Source of the DNA: JBDREF01 sp043820045
GTDB lineage: Bacteria; Planctomycetota; Phycisphaerae; Sedimentisphaerales; Anaerobacaceae
Reading direction: 5' to 3'
DNA: 9,109 nucleotides
NCBI GenBank assembly: GCA_043820045.1
Contig: JBDREF010000092.1
Location: forward strand, 1 to 9,109
Shown: one piece after another, positions 1 to 6,264 of the stretch
Layout of the letters: each line of letters opens with the position of its first letter
Numbering within the stretch: position 1 is the first letter of the stretch
Program-made: the position numbers and the translations under genes
Notes under the pieces: model-generated
Database searches by the model: none
The model's input: only the letters and a program-made list of their open reading frames with translations
What the model was told of the DNA's origin: nothing

Positions 1-14
1 AAAATTGCTGTTAC

Positions 15-20
15 GGAGGA
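15..20 (+). promoter_or_regulatory. Ribosome-binding site of dnaE
   Basis: GGAGGA lies 11 bases before the ATG at 32. It is a strong Shine-Dalgarno match and supports that start. Only 31 bases precede the gene, so its promoter and upstream neighbour cannot be seen. Confidence 0.75.
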
Positions 21-31
21 CGAATTAACTT

Positions 32-3000
32 ATGTCAAATAAAGGATTTACGCACCTTCACCTGCACAGCCAATATTCGCTGCTGGATGGAGCCATCGCG
101 TTCGAGCCGCTATTCAAGCACTGCAAGAAGCTCGATATGGAGGCCGTAGCGGTTACCGACCACGGCAATATGTTCGGCGTCGTCGAGTTCTATATCAAGG
201 CGCTGGCGGCACATATCAAGCCGGTCATCGGTATCGAGGCGTACATCGCGCCGGCCAGCCGCTTCGACCGCACCAAGACCGGCATCTCCGACGCAGCATA
301 TCATCTGATACTGTTAGCCGAAAACAACGCCGGCTATCGCAACCTGCTCAAATTAGCGAGCACCGGCTTTCTCGACGGCTTCTACTATCGCCCGAGGATC
401 GATAAGGAAATCTTAGCCGAGTGCAGCGAGGGGCTGATCTGCACCTCCGCCTGCATCAAGGGCGAGGTCACTGCCGCGATGGCCAGAGGCGACACAGAGT
501 CTGCCCGTACGGCGGCGGAAAACTACCTGAAGATTTTCGGCCACGAGCGGTTCTTCATCGAAATACAACGTCACGAGGGCGACGACCCGAGTGTCTGCGA
601 GGGTCTGGCTGACCTTGCGAAGAAGCTTGGGGTCGGCCTGGTGGCGACTAACGACGTGCATTTCCTCGAAGCCGGCGACCACGAGGCCCACAACTGTCTG
701 TGCGCTATCAGCACTGGCAAGCGGTCCGACGACCCCGACCGCATGATTTACCCGCGTGACATTTATCTCCGGAGCGCCTCGGAGATGCGACGGCTCTTCC
801 CCGATACGCCCGAGGCCTGCGACAATACCTTGGCTATCGCCGAGCGCTGCAACGTAGAGATCGATTTGAAGACGCGGCACGCGCCGCGTTTCGAGCCGGC
901 GGATGGCTCGACGCCGGAGGAGTTCCTCACGAAACTATGCTACGAAGGCGCAAAGCAGCGATACGGCGAGATCACCGATGAGGTCAAGGCAAGGCTCGAC
1001 AGGGAGCTGGATGTCATCGAGTCGAAAGGCTTCGCCAGCTACTTTCTAATCGTCTGGGACTTCTGCAAGTACGCACACGAAAGGCATATCCCCATCGGCG
1101 CCAGGGGCAGCGGCGTGGGTACGCTGGCCGGGTACTGCCTCGGAATGTGCGACGTGGACCCGATTCGGTATGACCTGCTGTTCGAGCGGTTCATGGACCC
1201 GCAGCGCAACGAGATGCCCGATATCGATATCGATATATGCCAGGCCCACCGAGGGGAGATCATCGAATACGTCCGGCAGAAGTACGGGCAGGTCGCGCAG
1301 ATAATAACGTTCGGAACGATGAAGGCCAAAGCCGTCATCCGCGATATATGCAGGGTGCTCGGCGTGCCGTTGATCGAGGCGGACAGGCTGGCCAAGCTCG
1401 TGCCGTTCTCGCTCGATATGACGCTCGATAAAGCATTGCAGACCGAGCCCGAGCTGAAGCAGGCTTACGACCAGAGCGAGCTGACGAGAAAGGTAATCGA
1501 CATCGGCAAGAAGCTCGAAGGTCTCGCGCGTCACGCCTCGGTCCACGCGGCGGGCGTCGTTATCGCCGACGAGCCTTTGACGAATTTTGTGCCGTTGTAC
1601 AAGGCCCCCGGTTCCGAGGACATTGTCACTCAGTTCGAAGGGCCAACGGTCGAGAAGGTCGGCCTGCTGAAGATGGACTTTCTCGGATTAAAGACGCTCA
1701 GCGTTTTAGAGCGGGCCTGCCAATTGGTCAAAGACCTTCACGGCGTGGACATCGACCTGGAGAAGCTCGACCATACGGACCGGAAAGTCTTCGAGCTTTT
1801 CTCGGCCGGAAGCACAAAGGGGGTTTTCCAGTTCGAGTCCGGCGGTATGCAGAACCTGCTGATGAAGATGAAGCCCGACCGGATAGAGGATTTGATAGCC
1901 GCCAACGCTCTCTATCGCCCGGGTCCGATGATACTGATTCCCGATTATATCGACCGCAAGCACGGGGCGAAGTGGAGCCTGCCGCATCCGATTATGACCG
2001 AGGTGCTCGAAGAGACTTACGGCATAATGACCTACCAGGAGCAGGTGATGCGGATTTGCAACCGCCTCGGTGACATCCCGCTGCGCGAGGCATACACGCT
2101 CATCAAGGCCATAAGCAAGAAGAAGGCAAAGGTCATCGCCAAGGAGCGCGAGCGGTTCATTGCCGGCTGCGTCGATAAGGGCCTGACCAGGCAGCAGGCC
2201 GAGCAGATTTTCGAGCTTATCGAACGGTTCGCCGGCTACGGCTTCAACAAGAGCCACTCGACCCGCTACGCGTTCATCGCGTACCAGACCGCCTATATGA
2301 AGGCCCATTATCCCGTCGAGTTCATGGCGGCCCTTTTGACTTACGAAATGGACAACACCGACAAGATTGTCGATTACATCGCCGAGTGCGCGCATATGGG
2401 TATCGAGGTTCTGGCGCCCGACATCAGCGAAAGCGGGGTCGATTTTACCCCGCTCTACGAGCAGGAGAATGGGCAAAAGAGCAAGGGCGTCATCCGCTTC
2501 GGCCTGGCTGCGGTCAAGGGCGTCGGCGGCAAGGCCGTCGAGCAGATTATCGCCGCCCGCGAGGGGGTCGGCCGGTTCCAGAGCCTGTTCCATTTCTGTG
2601 AAAACGTCGATTTGAGGGCGGCCAACAAACAGGTCCTCGAAGCGCTGATAAAGGCCGGCGCTTTCGACAAGCTCGGCGGGGGCCGTGCGCAGATGATGGC
2701 CGGGCTCGAAAGGGCGATGGAAAACGGCGCGAGCCTGCAATCAGACAAGGTCGCCGGGCAGATGAACTTCTTCGGGCAGATGGCGGGCGACGACGATTAT
2801 TCGAAAGACCACCAGCGCCTGCCCGATGTCTCGCCGTGGCCCGAGCCTCAGATGTTGGCTTATGAAAAGGAAGTGCTCGGTTTTTATGTCACGAGCAATC
2901 CGCTCAGTCACCACGCCGAGATGATAAATGCCTATTCGACACACAACAGCTCGCAGTTGGCCGAGCTCACCGGTGAAAAGCAGGTCGTCATCGGCGGAAT

Positions 3001-3487
3001 GATAACGAAGATTAGATACAACCTGACCAAGACGGGTCGAAACGCCGGCTCGAAGATGGCCGTATTTACGCTGCAGGACTTGCAGGGCCAGGTCGAGGTC
3101 GTGATGTTTCCCGACGTGCTCAACGAGTACGCCGGCGCGGTGGCCGAGGACACGGTCGTTTTCGTCAAGGGCAAGCTCGACTACAGGAGGGAGCGGCCCA
3201 ACGTTCTTGCTTCGGAGCTTATACGGCTGGAAGACGTCAGGGAAAAGCTGGCCGCTAAAGTCAAGATCGGGCTGGATGCACGGGAGGTGACTAAGGAGAA
3301 GGTGGCCCAGATAAGGAGCATCTGTCAGCATCACAAGGGCCGCAGCGCCGTTTACGTCGCGGTCCGTACCGATAAGGGCAAGGTCTATGCCGCCGCCGAC
3401 AGGGAGCTGAGCGTAAATCCAGACCTGGACTTCTGCCGAAAAATGCGCCAATTAGTAGGCGAGGAAAACTTCCAGTTGGCACGATAG
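32..3487 (+). CDS. dnaE: DNA polymerase III subunit alpha (DnaE)
   Basis: Catalytic subunit of the replicative polymerase, a cytoplasmic C-family enzyme that extends primed DNA in the replisome with the sliding clamp. It is complete at 1151 residues, normal for DnaE. An N-terminal PHP domain (about 6-215) shows H8/H10, D19, H44 (TDHGN), E69, H91, C141 and D208/H210. The polymerase core carries the PDIDID acidic cluster (D397, D399, D401) and KMDFLG with D549, matching the catalytic aspartates of the family. A helix-hairpin-helix (FGLAAVKGVG, from 823) follows. QMNFFG at 910-915 fits the internal clamp-binding motif. An OB fold starts near 984. The ATG at 32 is preceded by GGAGGA, and the protein begins directly in PHP sequence. 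No frameshift or intein is seen. No clear Rho-independent terminator follows. The glycine-rich motif around R358 (GARGSGVG) differs from the usual GRGSAAGS form. The identity is certain; the PHP activity is inferred. Confidence 0.98.
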   Translation: MSNKGFTHLHLHSQYSLLDGAIAFEPLFKHCKKLDMEAVAVTDHGNMFGVVEFYIKALAAHIKPVIGIEAYIAPASRFDRTKTGISDAAYHLILLAENNAGYRNLLKLASTGFLDGFYYRPRIDKEILAECSEGLICTSACIKGEVTAAMARGDTESARTAAENYLKIFGHERFFIEIQRHEGDDPSVCEGLADLAKKLGVGLVATNDVHFLEAGDHEAHNCLCAISTGKRSDDPDRMIYPRDIYLRSASEMRRLFPDTPEACDNTLAIAERCNVEIDLKTRHAPRFEPADGSTPEEFLTKLCYEGAKQRYGEITDEVKARLDRELDVIESKGFASYFLIVWDFCKYAHERHIPIGARGSGVGTLAGYCLGMCDVDPIRYDLLFERFMDPQRNEMPDIDIDICQAHRGEIIEYVRQKYGQVAQIITFGTMKAKAVIRDICRVLGVPLIEADRLAKLVPFSLDMTLDKALQTEPELKQAYDQSELTRKVIDIGKKLEGLARHASVHAAGVVIADEPLTNFVPLYKAPGSEDIVTQFEGPTVEKVGLLKMDFLGLKTLSVLERACQLVKDLHGVDIDLEKLDHTDRKVFELFSAGSTKGVFQFESGGMQNLLMKMKPDRIEDLIAANALYRPGPMILIPDYIDRKHGAKWSLPHPIMTEVLEETYGIMTYQEQVMRICNRLGDIPLREAYTLIKAISKKKAKVIAKERERFIAGCVDKGLTRQQAEQIFELIERFAGYGFNKSHSTRYAFIAYQTAYMKAHYPVEFMAALLTYEMDNTDKIVDYIAECAHMGIEVLAPDISESGVDFTPLYEQENGQKSKGVIRFGLAAVKGVGGKAVEQIIAAREGVGRFQSLFHFCENVDLRAANKQVLEALIKAGAFDKLGGGRAQMMAGLERAMENGASLQSDKVAGQMNFFGQMAGDDDYSKDHQRLPDVSPWPEPQMLAYEKEVLGFYVTSNPLSHHAEMINAYSTHNSSQLAELTGEKQVVIGGMITKIRYNLTKTGRNAGSKMAVFTLQDLQGQVEVVMFPDVLNEYAGAVAEDTVVFVKGKLDYRRERPNVLASELIRLEDVREKLAAKVKIGLDAREVTKEKVAQIRSICQHHKGRSAVYVAVRTDKGKVYAAADRELSVNPDLDFCRKMRQLVGEENFQLAR

Positions 3488-3541
3488 GCGCTCGATACTC
3501 GATTCCGGATGCGCGCAGTGCATCGATGATAACTCGTCCGC

Positions 3542-3570
3542 CGTCATTCCTGTGAAAACAGGAATCCAGA
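3542..3570. repeat. Short palindromic intergenic repeat A
   Basis: ATTCCTGT (3546-3553) and ACAGGAAT (3558-3565) form a perfect 8-bp inverted repeat around a GAAA loop, flanked by CGTC on the left and CCAGA on the right. The layout (CGTCATTCC, stem, GGAATCCAG) resembles a short interspersed palindrome I recall from many unrelated bacterial genomes. Only one copy occurs in this window, so its repeat status rests on recall. In RNA it would be a stem with a GNRA tetraloop. No T tract follows, so it is not a standard terminator. Confidence 0.6.
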
Positions 3571-3574
3571 GTCT

Positions 3575-3602
3575 GTCATCCTGAGCGACAGCGAAGGATC
3601 TG
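3575..3602. repeat. Short palindromic intergenic repeat B
   Basis: GTCATCCTGAGCGACAGCG followed by AAGGATCT resembles the widespread GTCATCCTGAGCG...GAAGGATCT intergenic repeat. ATCCT (3578-3582) pairs with AGGAT (3595-3599). It starts about five bases after repeat A, so the two families sit back to back between dnaE and the next gene. The match is from memory; no second copy is present here. Confidence 0.55.
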
Positions 3603-3618
3603 GCCTGTAATATAACTT

Positions 3619-3625
3619 GAGGGAG
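3619..3625 (+). promoter_or_regulatory. Ribosome-binding site deciding the start at 3632
   Basis: GAGGGAG ends six bases before the ATG at 3632. An in-frame TTG at 3617 would overlap this site, so the ATG is the better start. Confidence 0.65.
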
Positions 3626-3631
3626 ATTAGT

Positions 3632-4204
3632 ATGTGGCTGCCGAAAGAAGAAAGATATTTGCTTATGTTTTACACAGCCTGTGATCCAAACTTTGACCAA
3701 TCCGAAATGACTTTTGAGATTGAGGATCTTAAACGAGTTTTAAGCAAAAAAATACGACCTTCGCAGGTTGTCAAATTTGCCTCCGAACTAAGAGAAAGAA
3801 AAAATGGAGCGAGACGAAGAGACAACGATGTAGAAAACACACAGGCTGGTGGTAATAACAAAAGTGTAATGACACAGAACGTCGATAATGTAGATGGTGT
3901 TAAAAAGTATATGTCATGGTTAAGAGCCAAGGTTACAATTGAATCCGTTAACAACAGGCTCAAAGAGCGTGGTTTGATAGAATCTCGCGAGTGTGGCACC
4001 GGTTTCTATCAAGTAAAGATGAATCTGGCGGGGTGGGATCTTGGTAATAAATACAATTCACGGTGGTCCCGAAATGTTCTGTGGTTTCGAGAATATAAGG
4101 ATCACTGGATTTGGCTTATTGTCAGTTTTTTCGGTGGAGTCATCGGGGCACTGTTGATAAACTGGTTATCGTCCTTATTTACCAATAGTGCCGGCGCTCA
4201 ATGA
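3632..4204 (+). CDS. Hypothetical protein with one C-terminal membrane helix
   Basis: A 190-residue protein of no family I recognise. The N-terminal part (about 1-128) is soluble and charged. It has a helical start, a Lys/Arg-rich and Asn-rich middle (about 50-85) that looks like a linker, and a segment at about 106-128 (VNNRLKERGLIESRECG then GFYQV) whose helix-then-strand pattern recalls a winged-helix recognition helix and wing. One hydrophobic stretch at about 159-183 (WIWLIVSFFGGVIGALL...) is followed by only a short tail, giving a tail-anchored layout with the bulk probably in the cytoplasm; there is no signal peptide. The ATG start is chosen from GAGGGAG six bases upstream. The gene overlaps the next by four bases (ATGA), implying translational coupling. 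Codons are AT-rich (about 37% GC in the 60 bases from 3721) compared with dnaE, suggesting acquisition from elsewhere. The winged helix is inference. Confidence 0.8.
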   Translation: MWLPKEERYLLMFYTACDPNFDQSEMTFEIEDLKRVLSKKIRPSQVVKFASELRERKNGARRRDNDVENTQAGGNNKSVMTQNVDNVDGVKKYMSWLRAKVTIESVNNRLKERGLIESRECGTGFYQVKMNLAGWDLGNKYNSRWSRNVLWFREYKDHWIWLIVSFFGGVIGALLINWLSSLFTNSAGAQ

Positions 4205-4464
4205 AAGCTATACCATTAGATACTACTATTGAATCAGCGAGGAAGGAATATGAGATTCTGCGGAGGCTCGGGCCGGAGGTTCGCGCTGAGATGGCATTTG
4301 AGATGAGCGATAATCTTCGTTCTGTCGTTGAAGCGGGTGTGAGACTTCGTCACCCGGATTTCGATGAGGGAAAGGTCAGGCTTGAGGTCGTGCGCCTGAT
4401 GATAGGTGACAAGCTATACAGTCAAATGCTCAAAGCAATCAAGAACAGCGACAACACGCGTTGA
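4201..4464 (+). CDS. Small conserved hypothetical protein (87 residues)
   Basis: A soluble, mostly helical, highly charged protein without signal peptide or membrane segment. The core pattern (RRLGPEVRAEMAFEMSDNLR, then AGVRLRHPDFDE, then VRLMIGDKLYSQML) resembles a family of small uncharacterised proteins I recall from planctomycetes and cyanobacteria, often beside nucleotidyltransferase-like or toxin-antitoxin-like partners. That recollection is not verified and no function is assigned. The ATG overlaps the stop of the upstream gene (ATGA), so the two are probably co-translated and may interact. No separate strong Shine-Dalgarno is seen, which fits coupling. The base composition is less AT-rich than that of its partner. 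The gene ends nine bases before the convergent trmB stop, with no obvious terminator between them. Confidence 0.8.
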   Translation: MKAIPLDTTIESARKEYEILRRLGPEVRAEMAFEMSDNLRSVVEAGVRLRHPDFDEGKVRLEVVRLMIGDKLYSQMLKAIKNSDNTR

Positions 4465-4473
4465 ATCGGGGGC

Positions 4474-5097
4474 TTAGATTTTTCTTGCGGCGATGGTGTG
4501 GATGGGTCTTTGGTCTTTTAGGTATTTTCGCTCGAAGTTTGTGCCTACCCATTCTCCGGTATCCGCTCCGGCGGGGCGGGGGAAATCGATTATCTCCAGC
4601 CTGTCACCGGCCGCGGCCAAGACCGTCTTTATCTGCTCGAAATAATCGGCGTGGTCGGTTGCGATTCGCAGTTGCCCGCCGGTCTTGAGGGCACGGAGCA
4701 GATGCTCCAGATTGGCGGCGCAGATGAAGCGCCTTTTATGGTGCCGTGTTTTGGGCCAGGGATCGGGGAAGTAAATGTGGAAGCAATCCACGCTTTCGTC
4801 CGGCACGAAATCCGTCAGGAATGCGACCGCGTCGGTCCGAATAATCTTCACATTCGTCAGGCCCCATCTTCCGATTCGATCGACCGCGTAGCGGTAATAC
4901 TTGCGTGCCCACTCGATGCCCAGGAAGTTGTCGTCCGGCTGTGCCTTTGCCTGATTTACGAGGAAGGTTCCTTTGCCGCTGCCGATCTCGATATTAACCG
5001 GCCCGGAACGTCCGAAAAACTCCTCGAAATCAACTTTGCCGTCCAAATCTTCCGGCCTGAGCGATACGTCGGGATAGTCCTTTAAGATTCGTGCCAT
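4474..5097 (-). CDS. trmB: tRNA (guanine-N7-)-methyltransferase TrmB
   Basis: SAM-dependent enzyme that methylates N7 of G46 in the tRNA variable loop; cytoplasmic, acting as a single protein. From the ATG at 5097 it has 207 residues, normal for the family. The Rossmann SAM site IEIGSGKGTFL is at about 36-46. The TrmB signature YFPDPWPKTRHHKRR is at about 109-123, with the catalytic-region Asp in PDPW. The C-terminal TNFERKYL substrate and cofactor motif is at about 186-193. All key segments are intact. The start is uncertain: an in-frame GTG at 5109 adds four residues (MIGL). Neither start has a good Shine-Dalgarno; only a weak TTGGA lies close to the ATG. The gene converges on the 87-residue gene and diverges from the hydrolase gene. 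A promoter candidate at 5152-5181 would give a leader of about 50 bases. Confidence 0.95.
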   Translation of the reverse strand: MARILKDYPDVSLRPEDLDGKVDFEEFFGRSGPVNIEIGSGKGTFLVNQAKAQPDDNFLGIEWARKYYRYAVDRIGRWGLTNVKIIRTDAVAFLTDFVPDESVDCFHIYFPDPWPKTRHHKRRFICAANLEHLLRALKTGGQLRIATDHADYFEQIKTVLAAAGDRLEIIDFPRPAGADTGEWVGTNFERKYLKDQRPIHTIAARKI

Positions 5098-5151
5098 CAG
5101 TCCAATCACATCGAAAAAAACGCGAGTTAAGCCAACAAACGCCGTCCGGGA

Positions 5152-5181
5152 ATTGTACTACACCACACAGCGGTTTTTCAA
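5152..5181 (-). promoter_or_regulatory. Candidate sigma-70 promoter of trmB
   Basis: On the minus strand, TTGAAA (5181-5176, 5 of 6 to TTGACA) and TACAAT (5157-5152, 5 of 6 to TATAAT) are separated by 18 bases. Transcription would start near 5145, about 48 bases before the trmB ATG. It is the best promoter match in the window. Confidence 0.5.
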
Positions 5182-5197
5182 GCCAAGATTCGGACCG

Positions 5198-5309
5198 TCC
5201 GCCCGCCGTGCTCGAACTAAAGTCGCCCCCGCCGATGTTCGATAAAAGCCGGTGAACTCGATTGTTGGCTGATGCGTATTCATTACAGGATAGAATCGCA
5301 GAAGTCAGG
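5198..5309. other. Rest of the trmB/hydrolase divergent spacer
   Basis: The spacer between the two divergent genes holds no convincing plus-strand promoter. TTGGCT at 5265 and TAGAAT at 5291 are 20 bases apart, too far for a standard site. A TTG at 5262 opens an in-frame extension of the hydrolase of 21 residues, but the ATG at 5325 has the better ribosome-binding site. Confidence 0.4.
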
Positions 5310-5317
5310 AAAGGAAG
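5309..5317 (+). promoter_or_regulatory. Ribosome-binding site deciding the start at 5325
   Basis: GAAAGGAAG, with its AAGGAAG core at 5311-5317, lies about seven bases before the ATG at 5325. It favours this start over the in-frame TTG at 5262. Confidence 0.6.
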
Positions 5318-5324
5318 TCTGAAA

Positions 5325-6026
5325 ATGATTCTACAATTCGTAAGATCACGTCGCAGGCAGATTGTGATAGACATAGACACCCAACGAGACTTCCTGTTGG
5401 CCGGTGGAAAAGCGTGCATTAGAAACCACCGAAGAGTCCTGGCGCATATTCGCAGGGTGATAGCCTGGGCGAGATTCGAACACGTCCCGATCATCTCGAC
5501 CGCCGAGGTCTATCCGAGCAACGGCGACGGCAATACCGGCCACTGCATCGACGGCACCGACGGCCAGAAGAAGATACGTTACACGCTGCTCCATGACAGG
5601 GTCTGTTTTGCGGCCGACGGCAGCACCGATCTGCCCAGAGACATGCTCCGGCGGCACAGGCAGGTCGTGCTTCACAAGCGCTGCGTGGACCCGTTCGACG
5701 AGCCGCGGATAGACAGGCTGCTCAGCGAGCTGCGCGCCAGCGAGTTCATCCTGGTCGGAACGACCCTCGAAGGTGCCGTCAAGATGACGGCGCTGGGCCT
5801 GCTGCAGCGGGGCAAGAAGGTCACCGTGGTAATCGACGCCGTAGGCTCGCACGACAGTAAAGAGGCAAAGCTGGCGCTTCGCAAGATGGAGACCAAAGGG
5901 GCCAGGCTGGTCGAAACAAAAAAGATTGCCGGAACCTCGCACCTCAGGCAGGTCGGAATATGCCGCTGCGAAAGCTGCCAGGGAATGGGGCGAAAAGCCT
6001 CGATAGGCGCCTCAGAGCAGAATTGA
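5325..6026 (+). CDS. Isochorismatase/nicotinamidase-fold hydrolase lacking the catalytic cysteine
   Basis: A 233-residue protein of the cysteine hydrolase (isochorismatase-like) superfamily, cytoplasmic, with no signal peptide. VIDIDTQRDF at 14-23 supplies the catalytic Asp position (D18, in the usual D-x-Q-x-DF pattern). GHCIDGTDG at 72-80 matches the family's HCxxGT loop. K118 (LHKRCVDPF) fits the catalytic Lys. The nucleophile loop, normally T-E-x-C-V, reads L-E-G-A-V, with A151 where Cys is expected. The Asp and Lys remain, so thioester amidase chemistry is unlikely. True isochorismatases such as EntB and PhzD also lack this Cys, so a different hydrolysis or a binding role is possible. 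C213, C215 and C218 (CRCESC) near the C-terminus resemble a small metal-binding cluster not typical of the family. The fold assignment is firm; the substrate is unknown. Confidence 0.88.
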   Translation: MILQFVRSRRRQIVIDIDTQRDFLLAGGKACIRNHRRVLAHIRRVIAWARFEHVPIISTAEVYPSNGDGNTGHCIDGTDGQKKIRYTLLHDRVCFAADGSTDLPRDMLRRHRQVVLHKRCVDPFDEPRIDRLLSELRASEFILVGTTLEGAVKMTALGLLQRGKKVTVVIDAVGSHDSKEAKLALRKMETKGARLVETKKIAGTSHLRQVGICRCESCQGMGRKASIGASEQN

Positions 6027-6044
6027 CATCGCGTTTTCCTAATC

Positions 6045-6190
6045 TCAGGCTTTCGTCTGTAAGGCCTGCATCCACTTCTCGCAATCCCTTCTAAAGGACG
6101 CCTGCTTGCCGTTCACCCGCGGCGGACGGCTGATTTGCCGCTGTAAATCTTCCTTATCGACTTTCGAAAAAAAGGTTTGACTGTAAACAT
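6045..6190 (-). pseudogene. Possible frameshifted small ORF
   Basis: On the minus strand an open stretch ends at TGA (6047-6045) and reads like a real protein (VDKEDLQRQISRPPRVNG, ending KWMQALQTKA). It has no start codon in frame. An ATG at 6190 is in another frame and reads MFTVKPFF up to a run of seven T (6173-6167 on this strand). Adding one T would join the two into a 48-residue protein. It may be a decayed gene, a sequencing error in the homopolymer, slippage, or chance. There is no Shine-Dalgarno before the ATG. Confidence is low and no family is recognised. Confidence 0.22.
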
Positions 6191-6206
6191 CCGGATGTGT
6201 TATTGA
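6177..6206 (+). promoter_or_regulatory. Weak promoter candidate with palindrome before the M16 genes
   Basis: TTGACT (6177-6182, 5 of 6) stands 18 bases before TATTGA (6201-6206), a poor -10 match. The perfect 12-bp palindrome ACATCCGGATGT (6187-6198) lies between them, where a repressor would sit. A start near 6213 would leave about 50 bases of leader before the ATG at 6265. The -35 and palindrome are seen; promoter and operator function are inferred. Confidence 0.3.
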
Positions 6207-6250
6207 GAATGTGATTAAGAAGGAAGCAGAACTCTTAACGTGGGATTATT

Positions 6251-6256
6251 GAGGAG
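6251..6256 (+). promoter_or_regulatory. Ribosome-binding site of the first M16 gene
   Basis: GAGGAG is eight bases before the ATG at 6265, a strong site that fixes the start ahead of the signal peptide. Confidence 0.7.
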
Positions 6257-6264
6257 TACGAGAT

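Noticed and set aside
1706..2740. A 344-codon open frame on the minus strand inside dnaE
   Set aside because: It is antisense to the conserved DnaE core, has no family resemblance, and long opposite-strand frames are expected in GC-rich coding DNA. The same applies to the minus-strand frames at 2741-3451 and 413-880.
3585..3613. GCGACA and TAATAT at 17-base spacing before the small gene pair
   Set aside because: Both boxes are only 4 of 6, and transcription would start at the ribosome-binding site itself, leaving almost no leader.
4461..4688. A 75-codon plus-strand frame after the 87-residue gene
   Set aside because: It lies antisense to the end of trmB, is arginine-rich without domain features, and has no ribosome-binding site of its own.
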